62,438 nt of DNA from assembly GCA_017557865.1 (NCBI GenBank), contig JAFYXW010000013.1, positions 1-62,438 of the forward strand, written 5' to 3'. Below are positions 29,721 through 37,277 of the stretch, piece after piece; positions within the stretch are counted from its first letter, which is position 1, and each line of letters opens with the position of its first letter. The position numbers and the translations under genes were made by a program. Source of the DNA: Candidatus Saccharimonadota bacterium. Its GTDB lineage: Bacteria; Patescibacteriota; Saccharimonadia; Saccharimonadales; Saccharimonadaceae. Under the pieces are notes generated by a model, which saw only the letters and a list, made by a program, of their open reading frames with translations, made no database searches and was not told the origin of the DNA.

Positions 29721-29745
29721 ACCGCTCCTCTCGGAGCGGTTTTTT
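29721..29745 (+). terminator. Rho-independent terminator of the pilin operon
   Basis: ACCGCTCC / GGAGCGGT stem with a TCTC loop, then Ts. Confidence 0.95.
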
Positions 29746-29769
29746 GTATAACCTGAATCAAGGTTGCTA

Positions 29770-30276
29770 TTATTGAATAGCGATCTTTTTAGGCGCTTCT
29801 ACTTTTTCCTTCTCAAACGTAATGGTAAGTACACCATCTTTGAGTTCAGCTTTTACGCTGTTCTCATCTTCACGTACTTGTACAGGAAGAGCGATTGTAC
29901 GAGAAAACTCACCCCAGTAACACTCTTGAATGTGCCAACGGGTAGTTTGCTCATCTTCACCACCAGACAATACGCCAGAGATGGTTAAAATGTTATCGGA
30001 AATGCTCACATCAAGGTCAGACTTAGAGATGCCAGCAGTCCGTGCTTTTACTACTAATTTGTCGGCGGTTTCGTAGACATCTACTGCTAGCTGCCCAGGA
30101 AAATCGTCGGCAGGTTCCCACTCATCTTCGACAGTTTCGCTAGCTTCTGCGACTGGACCTTCTTCAACTGCCATGATTTCCTCTTCCTTTTGGACAGGAG
30201 CCTCATCAGCACCATCAAGGAAAGCAGCGGCCAAATCGTCGTCAATTAGCAAATCGTCACTATTGTTACGAGCCAT
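29770..30276 (-). CDS. Small heat-shock protein (Hsp20/alpha-crystallin)
   Basis: A 168-residue chaperone that holds unfolding proteins. An acidic N-terminal arm of about 65 residues (DDLLIDDDLAAAFLDGADEAP...) precedes the alpha-crystallin domain (LAVDVYETADKLVVKARTAGISKSDLDVSISDNILTISG ... ELKDGVLTITFEKE), and the C-terminal I-x-I tail is IAIQ. Start at 30276 is fixed by GGAGG just upstream. The promoter at 30305-30333 has a palindrome centred on the -10 box. The very acidic N-terminal arm is unusual for the family. Confidence 0.93.
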   Translation of the reverse strand: MARNNSDDLLIDDDLAAAFLDGADEAPVQKEEEIMAVEEGPVAEASETVEDEWEPADDFPGQLAVDVYETADKLVVKARTAGISKSDLDVSISDNILTISGVLSGGEDEQTTRWHIQECYWGEFSRTIALPVQVREDENSVKAELKDGVLTITFEKEKVEAPKKIAIQ

Positions 30277-30297
30277 ATTTCCTCCACTTATATTGTT

Positions 30298-30333
30298 ATG
30301 CTTTATTATAAAGCATGTTAATAGTAAAATCAA
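30298..30333 (-). promoter_or_regulatory. hsp20 promoter with palindrome over the -10 box
   Basis: On the minus strand TTGATT (30328-30333), 17 bases, TATAAT (30305-30310). The -10 lies inside ATGCTTTA-TTA-TAAAGCAT (30298-30316), a perfect eight-base inverted repeat that could be a repressor site. It is not a CIRCE sequence. Confidence 0.7.
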
Positions 30334-30340
30334 GAGAAAT

Positions 30341-30997
30341 ATGACTTTTATTGTAAAAAATACAACATTTTTAAACCCGTTGAACCTTATCGCGCCCCAC
30401 TCCTGTAGGGGTTGCGGAAGCTTAGGCGAAGTTCTTTGTGAGTGTTGTAAAAATAACATTATCATGTCCCATGGTAATTTTGTGCCAGACTTAGAAGAGC
30501 ACGGACTGCCACCAATTTTTGTTTTAAACCATCGCGACACCATTATTGGCGATCTCGTCCACGACTTTAAATACAACTCTACTCGTGCCATTGGCACTAA
30601 ACTGGCCGAGATTTTAGACCAAACCCTTCCCCATTTTGACGGTCCCATCAATATTGTGCCGTTGCCCACCATCAGTCGACACATTCGTGAACGTGGTCTA
30701 GATCACACTCTTTTTATTGCCAAACGTTTAGCAAGGCTTCGCGGCAAAAACTATCAAGTTGCCCGCATTTTAGAACGCATGAACAATACCGTTCAGGTCG
30801 GCGCAGATCGAGAAACCCGTTTGTCCCAGGCCGAGTCTGCCTACGCATTAACAAATAACGCTAAAATCGACTCGGAAAACACTTATCTTCTTTTTGACGA
30901 TGTTTGGACTACCGGCGCCAGCATGAAAGCCGCCACAAAAAAGCTCCAGCAAGCTGGAGCTTCTAAAATCGTTATTGTAGTTTTAGCGCAAAGCTAA
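30341..30997 (+). CDS. comF: ComF-family phosphoribosyltransferase-like competence protein
   Basis: A 218-residue protein. The N-terminal zinc-finger region is HSCRGCGSLGEVLCECC (about 22-38), followed by a phosphoribosyltransferase fold with the PRPP loop LLFDDVWTTGASMKAA near residue 185 and NIVPLPTISRHIRERGLDHTLFIAKRLA. ComF proteins act in DNA uptake by naturally competent bacteria and handle single-stranded DNA in the cytosol. I chose ATG 30341 (MTFIVKNTTFLNPLN), after AAGAGAAA and a possible TAAAAT -10. Its 3' end overlaps the convergent pilin gene by 15 bases and contains that gene's terminator on the other strand. Confidence 0.9.
   Translation: MTFIVKNTTFLNPLNLIAPHSCRGCGSLGEVLCECCKNNIIMSHGNFVPDLEEHGLPPIFVLNHRDTIIGDLVHDFKYNSTRAIGTKLAEILDQTLPHFDGPINIVPLPTISRHIRERGLDHTLFIAKRLARLRGKNYQVARILERMNNTVQVGADRETRLSQAESAYALTNNAKIDSENTYLLFDDVWTTGASMKAATKKLQQAGASKIVIVVLAQS
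30937..30961 (-). terminator. Terminator of the 30983 pilin, embedded in comF
   Basis: On the minus strand GCTCCAGC-TT-GCTGGAGC followed by six Ts, 22 bases past the pilin stop but inside the comF coding sequence. Confidence 0.85.
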
Positions 30998-31396
30998 AGC
31001 TTCTGTAACACAAGACTGGGTTTCGTTACCACTTGGCAAAGCCGAGATCACGAAGTTTACAATTGCGAAAGCTAGGAATGCGATAATTAAACCGATGATT
31101 GCATAAAGCACGGTATTCTTGGCGTCGGTCACTTTCTTGGAGTCACCACCAGAAATTACATAGCGGATACCACCGATAATAAGCATAATAACGGCAATAA
31201 TACCTACAATGTAAAGAATTGTGTTGGTTACCTGCTTAAACACACCAGTGTCGCCAAAGAGATCTGCAGGACAGCCATCACAGCGTGCAGCCTCCGCGCC
31301 CTCTTGCAAAGTCATTGCAGAGACACTAGAAAATCCAGCTAACGCAATTGCCCCACTTACAAAGATTGATAAAAACAATTTCGCAATATTTTTCAT
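30983..31396 (-). CDS. T4SS pilin with signal peptide (VirB2-like)
   Basis: A 137-residue pilin paralogue. The signal peptide is residues 1-27 (SIFVSGAIALAGFSSVSA-M), then a CDGC motif, then two helices around GGIRYVISGGDSKKVTDAKNTVLYAIIGL and a short Cys-containing tail (ETQSCVTEALALR). Unlike the two short pilins it keeps a signal peptide. TGGACT-17-TATAAT (31403-31431, minus) leads after six bases to the ATG, so it is probably leaderless and expressed alone. Separate location and signal suggest a different filament role. Confidence 0.88.
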   Translation of the reverse strand: MKNIAKLFLSIFVSGAIALAGFSSVSAMTLQEGAEAARCDGCPADLFGDTGVFKQVTNTILYIVGIIAVIMLIIGGIRYVISGGDSKKVTDAKNTVLYAIIGLIIAFLAFAIVNFVISALPSGNETQSCVTEALALR

Positions 31397-31402
31397 ACTT
31401 CT

Positions 31403-31431
31403 ATTATATCACATTAATCAAATTTAGTCCA
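31403..31431 (-). promoter_or_regulatory. Promoter of the 30983 pilin (leaderless)
   Basis: On the minus strand TGGACT, 17 bases, TATAAT, six bases, ATG. Confidence 0.78.
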
Positions 31432-32905
31432 CAAGTTGTATTTTTTTATAAACTTCTAATTTGGTGTCCTCATTTTTATATACTAATTCATAGCCATCGT
31501 TTGCAGAACCATAAAAAGGATCATTTTCTGCTATAAGGTAATCAAAACTATACTTACTCAAAAACTCATTTTTATCTATTTTCCCACCTCTAAAATCTAC
31601 CCACTCCTGCAAAATATCTTCCCTTCCATTTAGTTTTTTCATAAAATCACAGCCTCTAGGATCCATATACGCTCTATATCCTCTGTATTCTACATACCCA
31701 CCAATATTGTATCCTGTATAAATCTTTAAGCTTCTTTTATCTCTGCCGTCTTCATATACATCAATAATATCCATCGCTTCCACCAATCCGTGCTCCGGAT
31801 AGTCATTAGAAACCCCCAACATAACTACCGGTAGCACAGCAACAAACGTTAACAATGCCAACCCACCAACCCATGCTACTGCCGCATTATTGCAAATTTT
31901 TACGTCAAATATTTTCCCTATTTTTACATTTTTATAAAGTAATGCTAGTGGGAAGAACATCACTAATATAACCTGCGACAAACCTTTGATTGTGTTTAAG
32001 CCCAAAGCCAAAAAACCCAGAAGCATCAAAAGATATCTGATTCTTGCATTTTGTCTCTTGCCAAATGCGTATAAGAATATTACTGCGCCAAGCAATATAT
32101 AAAAAATTGCGTTTTCTGCATTTTCAAGCGGTCCAAACGGGCTCAGTTCAATAACAAGATCAGAAAATGCTGCATCACCATAGACTTTGAACATTACAGT
32201 CAACATACTTAACCCATACGGGTTTATTAACCCTAGCAAAAGTGACACTGCGCCCGACACAAATAGTGGCACAATTTTATGCTCTTTTTTATGCTCAATT
32301 TTTGATGTTACAAACATATCCACCATAAAGGTAAGTATCACCAAAAACAGCATCGGCCAAAGTGAAGCATGCAAATTAACCTGCGCCAACGAAAAAGCCG
32401 GAATCCACCACAAATATTTCTTCTTCCCGGTTTTCACATAAAGTTCCAGAACATAGATTAGAGCCAAAAAAATCACAAAGCTCACCATTTGCGCCCGCGT
32501 TACAGAAAATCCAGAAAAAGTCAAAACTATGCTTGTTATCATCATTAGTAAAAGTGATAAATTTGTATTCTTTTCGCTAATTAACATGCATATCTTATAA
32601 ACAAAGAGACACACCAAAAAACTTAATACTAGCATAAATACATATATACCAGCCGCCCCAAACAAATTAAAAATCCAATAAAAAATCACTGCAAAACCAT
32701 AATTTTGCACAACTGTACTCAAGCCATCGTGCATTGACAGCACATCCTCATAATATACCCCGTTGTTTGCAATATATCTTCCCTCTGCCAACACTCCCCA
32801 AGAATCGTTATCTAGACCCTGTGTCGTCATCATTACAAAGACTAATGGTATCAAAAAAGCAGCTAAATACTTTAAACTGCTAATTCTCCAGAATTTTTTT
32901 AACAT
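31424..32905 (-). CDS. Polytopic membrane protein, GT-C glycosyltransferase-like
   Basis: A 493-residue protein with about ten to eleven membrane helices between residues 10 and 380 and a soluble C-terminal domain of about 110 residues (SLKIYTGYNIGGYVEYRGYRAYMDPRGCDF...). The early TQGLDNDSWGVLAEGRYIANNG, with acidic residues in the first outer loop, is typical of lipid-linked-sugar (GT-C/PMT-like) transferases. The NxGGYxxYxxY...DPRGxxF ending occurs in membrane proteins of this class. GGAGAGG precedes ATG 32905. The substrate is unknown. It lies away from the main polysaccharide locus, beside tRNA-Ser. Confidence 0.75.
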   Translation of the reverse strand: MLKKFWRISSLKYLAAFLIPLVFVMMTTQGLDNDSWGVLAEGRYIANNGVYYEDVLSMHDGLSTVVQNYGFAVIFYWIFNLFGAAGIYVFMLVLSFLVCLFVYKICMLISEKNTNLSLLLMMITSIVLTFSGFSVTRAQMVSFVIFLALIYVLELYVKTGKKKYLWWIPAFSLAQVNLHASLWPMLFLVILTFMVDMFVTSKIEHKKEHKIVPLFVSGAVSLLLGLINPYGLSMLTVMFKVYGDAAFSDLVIELSPFGPLENAENAIFYILLGAVIFLYAFGKRQNARIRYLLMLLGFLALGLNTIKGLSQVILVMFFPLALLYKNVKIGKIFDVKICNNAAVAWVGGLALLTFVAVLPVVMLGVSNDYPEHGLVEAMDIIDVYEDGRDKRSLKIYTGYNIGGYVEYRGYRAYMDPRGCDFMKKLNGREDILQEWVDFRGGKIDKNEFLSKYSFDYLIAENDPFYGSANDGYELVYKNEDTKLEVYKKIQLVD

Positions 32906-32926
32906 TACCTCTCCGCGCAAATCGTT

Positions 32927-33019
32927 TGGCGGAGGGTGGGAGATTCGAACTCCCGCTCCAGATCACTCCAGACTAACGATTTAGCAAACCGTCCCCTTCA
33001 GCCACTTGGGTAACCCTCC
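32927..33019 (-). tRNA. tRNA-Ser (anticodon GCU), CCA encoded
   Basis: On the minus strand acceptor GGAGGGT pairs with ACCCTCC and is followed by G and an encoded CCA. Anticodon stem ACGGT/ATCGT holds the loop TTGCTAA (anticodon GCT). The long variable arm (AGTCTGGAGTGATCTGGAGC region) is typical of class II serine tRNAs, and the T-stem is GGGAG/CTCCC. It decodes AGC/AGU. Confidence 0.95.
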
Positions 33020-33078
33020 GTACTCTATTATTCTACCACACTTTCCTATTTTTTCGCAATCTATGTTATAATGAGCTT

Positions 33079-33546
33079 ATGGTAAAACAAATTCAAGATG
33101 TCTCTTGGGAAGCCACCGAATATATCGCTCGTGGGCACAACGCCTGGTGGTATCTTGGCCTCTTTTTAGTAACAGCCGCGTTTTCTGCGCTTGCTGTTTT
33201 TATTAAAAGCTGGACTTTCCTTATCCTTATTATTCTTAGCGCAATCACTCTCCTAGTTTATACTATTCGTCCTCCACGCAAAATCAAATACGAACTCATG
33301 CGCGATGGTCTAAAAGAAGACGATCGTCTCCATAAATACGAAGAGTTCCGCGCTTTCGGCATCTTAAAAGAAGAAAACAATTTCTCCGCCGTTCTAATCC
33401 CAAAAAAGCGCTTCGGCCTTCAGGTAAAAGTCTATTTCCCAGAAGGTAGCGGCGAAGCCATTGTAGATGCACTTGGCGCTCGCTTACCGATGGAAGAAGT
33501 AAAGTTAGACATCTTGGATAAAATTGTAAACTTCTTGCGAATTTAA
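33079..33546 (+). CDS. Conserved membrane protein with two helices, unknown function
   Basis: A 155-residue protein. Two membrane helices are close together (about 23-43 and 46-62: WWYLGLFLVTAAFSALAVFI, WTFLILIILSAITLLVYTI), followed by a cytosolic beta-rich domain (KIKYELMRDGLKEDDRLHKYEEFRAFGILKEENNFSAVLIPKKRFGLQVKVYFPE) that resembles a small PH-like fold. The N-terminal helix is preceded by HNAWW. TATAAT (33067-33072) lies six bases before the ATG with no Shine-Dalgarno, so leaderless. No named family comes to mind. Confidence 0.75.
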   Translation: MVKQIQDVSWEATEYIARGHNAWWYLGLFLVTAAFSALAVFIKSWTFLILIILSAITLLVYTIRPPRKIKYELMRDGLKEDDRLHKYEEFRAFGILKEENNFSAVLIPKKRFGLQVKVYFPEGSGEAIVDALGARLPMEEVKLDILDKIVNFLRI

Positions 33547-33594
33547 CAAAGTTGTGATAATATTAAACATAAGCATAAATAAAAGGTGGGCAAA

Positions 33595-34137
33595 ATGGAC
33601 CAAAATCAAACCGTAGACAACGATCTACAAAAAGCAATCGACGATATCACTCAAACTACTAACATAGACCCGGTTTTTTCAGACCCAGTAGCGGCTCCTT
33701 CTTCTGTACCAGAAGGTGATACTGGCGAACTTGGCGAACCAGTTGGCCCATTCCCAGAACCAAAAATTGAACTCGACACTACACCTGTTGCACCAGAAAT
33801 GGCCCCACTAAATGATCTAAACGTTCCAGATCTCGCTCCAGCAGCGCCAGTGGCCCCAGCAGTTGAACCGGCAGTTGAGCCTATCCCAACCATTGCAGCA
33901 ACACCAGAGCTTGGCATCCGCCAAATCAAAGAGGCTGCCCTCCACGATCTCGTCCCACTTCTAGATCGTCTCAACATGAGTGCTTCCCAAAAATTTGGTC
34001 TATATCGCAATATTTTCGAAGATCTAAAAGACTACACCGTTCTAGAACCAGCCTACCGTGCCGCCTCCGAAATTGCCGACGACACTGAACGTGCTGAAGC
34101 CCTTCTCTACCTCGTAGAGTCTATCGACAAAATGTAG
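33595..34137 (+). CDS. Hypothetical protein with Pro/Ala/Glu-rich linker
   Basis: A 180-residue soluble protein. Residues 1-105 are acidic and proline/alanine-rich (DPVAAPSSVPEGDTGELGEPVGPFPEP, PAAPVAPAVEPAVEPIPTIAATPE) and look disordered. Residues 108-180 form a compact helical domain (GIRQIKEAALHDLVPLLDRLNMSASQKFGLYRNIFEDLKDY). A GGTGGG site precedes ATG 33595. It follows the membrane protein by about 50 bases and ends at a terminator shared with groEL. Function unknown; a scaffold or adaptor is possible from its shape. Confidence 0.72.
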   Translation: MDQNQTVDNDLQKAIDDITQTTNIDPVFSDPVAAPSSVPEGDTGELGEPVGPFPEPKIELDTTPVAPEMAPLNDLNVPDLAPAAPVAPAVEPAVEPIPTIAATPELGIRQIKEAALHDLVPLLDRLNMSASQKFGLYRNIFEDLKDYTVLEPAYRAASEIADDTERAEALLYLVESIDKM

Positions 34138-34147
34138 AACCTCAAGA

Positions 34148-34175
34148 AAATAGCCCCTCTCGGGGGCTATTTTTT
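34148..34175. terminator. Terminator between the 33595 gene and groEL
   Basis: ATAGCCCC / GGGGGCTAT stem, TCTC loop, six Ts on the plus strand. The other strand has TTTTC, so it may also close groESL. Confidence 0.9.
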
Positions 34176-35790
34176 AATACATTCCGCCCATATCTGGAGC
34201 GGCTAGTTTTTCTTCTGGTATTTCACAAATTAATGCGCCCATTGTAATTGCCGTAGCGGCGATTGAAGTAGCATTTTTTACTGCTTCCTTCGTTACCTTA
34301 GCTGGATCAATCACACCATCTTTCTTTAGATCTACTAACCCTTTTTCTGGTTTCATCACGTTTACACCAAAACCAGGTTTACTAGATTTTTCTACCTCGG
34401 AAAGTAGCGCTTGTGCATTTAGCCCAGCATTTTCTACAATGTGAATAAATGGAGCTTTCAATGCATTCTTCACGATTTTTACACCATCGTCACTGCCTGT
34501 TAGTTTTTCGGCAAGATTTACTAGAGTTACACCACCGCCTACTACAATTCCCTCTGCTAATGCAGCCTTAGTTGCTGCTACTGCATCATCTACACGATAT
34601 TTCTTTTCTTCAATCTCTGTTTCAGTTGCCCCACCAACCTTAATCACTGCCACTTTACCACAAAGTGCTGCAGCGCGTTTTTCAAATTCTTCACGCTCGT
34701 AGTCGCTTTTTGCAAGTGCAGCCTGCGCACCAATTAATTCAATCCTAGCTTTTACTGCCGCTGCCAAGCCAGCACCTTTAATAATTGTCGTCTCATCCTT
34801 TGTTGCAATAATCTTTTTGGCCGAGCCCAAAACTTCCATCCCCACCTCTTCAAGTTTTAAGCCCTTGTCACCAGACACCACCGTACCATCAGTTAGAATG
34901 GCGATGTCTTCCATGATTTCCTTACGACGATCACCAAATGCCGGAGCCTTAAGTACCAAAGAATTAAATACGCCCTTTAGTTTGTTCAAAACAAGCAAGG
35001 ACAAAGCTTCACCGCTTACTTCTTCAGCAATAATTACAAGGTCTTTCTTGCCGGCCTGTGCACATTTTTCAAGCAAAGGCAAAATATCATTCGCGGCGGA
35101 AATCTTTTTATCGGTTACAAGAATCAAAGGTTTATCAAACACAGCCTCTTGGCGGTTAGTATCCGTAATAAAGAATGGAGACGCATAACCTTTGTCGTAA
35201 CTAAATCCTTCAACAATTTCTTGCTCCATTTCTAGCCCTTGACCAGCCTCAACAGTTACCACGCCATCTTTCCCGATCTTAGAAATCACAGACGCGATCA
35301 ATTTACCGACTTCAGCATCACCAGCAGAAATCGTTGCAACTTCTGCCACTTTTTTGTCGTCGCCATCAATTTTCTCAGCTACTTTATCAATCTCATCAAT
35401 AATCGTTGCGCCGGCTTTTTCAATTCCGCGACGTAGCTCCATCGGATTTACGCCTGCCGCAATCAACTTGTTTGCTTCATTCAAAATGTTATAAGTTAGT
35501 ACTGTTACAGTAGTAGTGCCATCACCTGCAACTTTGTTTAGCTTCTGTGCCGCAGTCTTAATCAACTTAGCCCCCACTGCTTCACCGAGAGCTTCGTCTT
35601 TATTTGGAAGCTCAACGGCCTCAGCCACCGTTACACCATCATGCGTAATTACCGGTGCGCCGTATTCTTTTTCAATAATGACATTCTTGCCTTTTGGGCC
35701 AAAAGTCACCTTTACTGCATCGTAAAGTTGCTTTGCACCAGAAAGCACCTTTTCTCTAGCTTCGGCTTCATAATAAATCTTTTTTGCCAT
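34174..35790 (-). CDS. groEL: GroEL chaperonin
   Basis: A 538-residue Hsp60. Typical stretches are TFGPKGKNVIIEKEYGAPVITHDGVTVA, DGTTTVTVL (ATP site), EGFSYDKGYASPFFITD and IVGGGVTLVNLAEKL, and the C-terminus is the short PDMGGMY. Together with GroES it folds proteins in the cytosol. The start follows groES by eight bases with AAGGAG. No CIRCE lies before the operon; the promoter region instead carries a different small palindrome and a TetR-type gene upstream. Confidence 0.98.
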   Translation of the reverse strand: MAKKIYYEAEAREKVLSGAKQLYDAVKVTFGPKGKNVIIEKEYGAPVITHDGVTVAEAVELPNKDEALGEAVGAKLIKTAAQKLNKVAGDGTTTVTVLTYNILNEANKLIAAGVNPMELRRGIEKAGATIIDEIDKVAEKIDGDDKKVAEVATISAGDAEVGKLIASVISKIGKDGVVTVEAGQGLEMEQEIVEGFSYDKGYASPFFITDTNRQEAVFDKPLILVTDKKISAANDILPLLEKCAQAGKKDLVIIAEEVSGEALSLLVLNKLKGVFNSLVLKAPAFGDRRKEIMEDIAILTDGTVVSGDKGLKLEEVGMEVLGSAKKIIATKDETTIIKGAGLAAAVKARIELIGAQAALAKSDYEREEFEKRAAALCGKVAVIKVGGATETEIEEKKYRVDDAVAATKAALAEGIVVGGGVTLVNLAEKLTGSDDGVKIVKNALKAPFIHIVENAGLNAQALLSEVEKSSKPGFGVNVMKPEKGLVDLKKDGVIDPAKVTKEAVKNATSIAATAITMGALICEIPEEKLAAPDMGGMY

Positions 35791-35798
35791 AACACTCC

Positions 35799-36053
35799 TT
35801 ACATTGTCGCGAGGACATCTTCCTCTTTTAGAATAATATAATCTACGCCATCTACTTTTACTTCAGTCGTAGAGTATTCTTTATAAATAATCTTGTCGCC
35901 TTTTTTAATTGCAGAAACTTCTGGACCCACTGATTCCACTACTGCATAAGCTGGTTTTTCTTTGGCCTCACCTAGCAAGATTCCTGATGCGGTCTTTTCT
36001 AGTGGCTTTTCTTGTCTCGCCACAACTCTGTCTTTCAATGGTTTTAGTGTCAT
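35799..36053 (-). CDS. groES: GroES co-chaperonin
   Basis: An 84-residue Hsp10, shorter than the usual 95-97. It starts MTLKPLKDRVVARQE and contains the mobile-loop region KTASGILLGEAKEKPAYAVVESVGP and KKGDKIIYKEYSTTEVKVDGVDYIILKEEDVLA. It caps GroEL. The ATG at 36053 is preceded by AAAAGGAG; the longer frame would run into the TetR gene. Confidence 0.96.
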   Translation of the reverse strand: MTLKPLKDRVVARQEKPLEKTASGILLGEAKEKPAYAVVESVGPEVSAIKKGDKIIYKEYSTTEVKVDGVDYIILKEEDVLATM

Positions 36054-36071
36054 TTTCGCTCCTTTTCCCCT

Positions 36072-36088
36072 ATTATAGCACAATGCTA
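36072..36088. promoter_or_regulatory. groES -10 region with a TAGCA-CAA-TGCTA palindrome
   Basis: TATAAT on the minus strand (36072-36077) is overlapped by a five-base inverted repeat (36076-36088) that also contains the stop codon of the TetR-type gene. It recalls the GCTAA end of CIRCE but lacks the N9 spacing, so another repressor (perhaps the TetR neighbour) is more plausible. Confidence 0.45.
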
Positions 36089-36640
36089 AGCTCTTACCAG
36101 CGGCCCCAACCTCACTTTTAGAGTCTGCGTTAAATACATAATATCACCAAGCACACTAGCCATTTTGTCTTCCAAAAAACCCATCTCGCCCCACCGTTTT
36201 ACAACTACAATTATTTCGTTCGTATAGATTTCAAACACCATTTCAAAATCATCATGCATCTTTGCAAATTCTATTACTAAAGGTTTAATTTCATCCATCA
36301 TCTTTATTAACACATCCCTATCACTTCCCATTAAAAGGATCGAAAATACTTCACGATTAACCATTATAAATAGTAACATTCTGTTAAACACTTTGTTTAT
36401 TTTCATTCCCTCTAGCCGTCTTACAATGGCACAATATTCGCCTAAAATATATTTTTCATAATCTTGAACGATTTCGTTCACACGTCTATGATGATAATAA
36501 ACTGTAGACCTCGCTACACCAACCTTTTTTGCAATTTGTTCTATCGTAAGAGAACCGTTGCCCTCAAAAAATACCCGAAGAATTGCTTCTTCGGTTTTTC
36601 TAAAATGTTTGTTTTTTAGTTTTTGTCTTGTGATTTGCAT
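36086..36640 (-). CDS. TetR-family transcriptional regulator
   Basis: A 184-residue protein with an N-terminal TetR helix-turn-helix (EEAILRVFFEGNGSLTIEQIAKKVGVARSTVYYHHRRVNEIV, about 15-58; the STVYYHH recognition helix is typical) and a helical ligand/dimer domain. AGAGGGG precedes the ATG, 12 bases after the stop of the methyltransferase gene. It lies directly upstream of groES, with its stop inside the groES promoter. It might sense envelope or metabolite stress; the ligand is unknown. Confidence 0.87.
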   Translation of the reverse strand: MQITRQKLKNKHFRKTEEAILRVFFEGNGSLTIEQIAKKVGVARSTVYYHHRRVNEIVQDYEKYILGEYCAIVRRLEGMKINKVFNRMLLFIMVNREVFSILLMGSDRDVLIKMMDEIKPLVIEFAKMHDDFEMVFEIYTNEIIVVVKRWGEMGFLEDKMASVLGDIMYLTQTLKVRLGPLVRA

Positions 36641-36652
36641 CGCTGCCCCTCT

Positions 36653-37228
36653 TTAAGTTTCGATTATTACCATGCTTTCAACCACTATTTTATTATAATC
36701 TTTCTTGGCAATCCATTCATCCACTGCTCTTGCCACGCCCGGCAAAGCCGCATTATTATAATCATGCACAATTATTATGCCCCCTTCTGCCATTTTGCCT
36801 TCTACTAACTTTAGAGAGTCTTTGATAGATTCATAAAAATCGCCATCCAAAAACGAAAAAGCGATTTTTTCTGGCAAATCTGCGTCCGTTAGTTCGTTAA
36901 ACCAAGCTTTCTTGATCACCGGCACTGGTAAATTAGCGCGTAAAAATCTTTCCTTTACTTCTCGCTTCGTTACATATAGTTCGCCGCCCTTAAAATTCTC
37001 GCCAACAGCCGATTCATCTTCTGCTCGTTTTTCCGGCAAACCCTCAAAAGAATCATATATATATAATAGTTTACCTGTACCCCTTAACAGATCCGCAAGA
37101 AGAAGTGACGTGTCCCCCTTATAACAACCGAGTTCAACAAAGTCACCCGCGACTTCTAGACAGTCTCGTGCAACCTCAAGAATCTTATCTGTTTCCGTTC
37201 TGGAAACCTGATCATTGTTCCACGCCAT
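36653..37228 (-). CDS. TylF/MycF-type class I SAM methyltransferase
   Basis: A 191-residue protein. The AdoMet site is DFVELGCYKGDTSLLLADLL (about 30-49), followed by YIYDSFEGLP (acidic loop), FSFLDGDFYESIKDSLKLVEGKMAEGGIIIVHDYNN, the metal-binding DGD/HDY pattern typical of the TylF/MycF sugar O-methyltransferase family (PF05711). Length is short for the family (about 230-250). It could methylate sugars of surface glycans, but the nearest glycan genes are 7 kb away. TAGACA-17-TATAAT ends 11 bases before the ATG and no Shine-Dalgarno is seen. Confidence 0.85.
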   Translation of the reverse strand: MAWNNDQVSRTETDKILEVARDCLEVAGDFVELGCYKGDTSLLLADLLRGTGKLLYIYDSFEGLPEKRAEDESAVGENFKGGELYVTKREVKERFLRANLPVPVIKKAWFNELTDADLPEKIAFSFLDGDFYESIKDSLKLVEGKMAEGGIIIVHDYNNAALPGVARAVDEWIAKKDYNKIVVESMVIIET

Positions 37229-37239
37229 CAGTTGGACAT

Positions 37240-37268
37240 ATTATAACACACTTATTTACTTTTGTCTA
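37240..37268 (-). promoter_or_regulatory. Promoter of the TylF-like gene (nearly leaderless)
   Basis: On the minus strand TAGACA, 17 bases, TATAAT, 11 bases, ATG. Confidence 0.7.
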
Positions 37269-37277
37269 GTAAATCAG

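Noticed and set aside
36072-36088. CIRCE element before groES
   Set aside because: Only TAGCA-CAA-TGCTA is present. The nine-base spacer and CACTC/GAGTG parts are missing.
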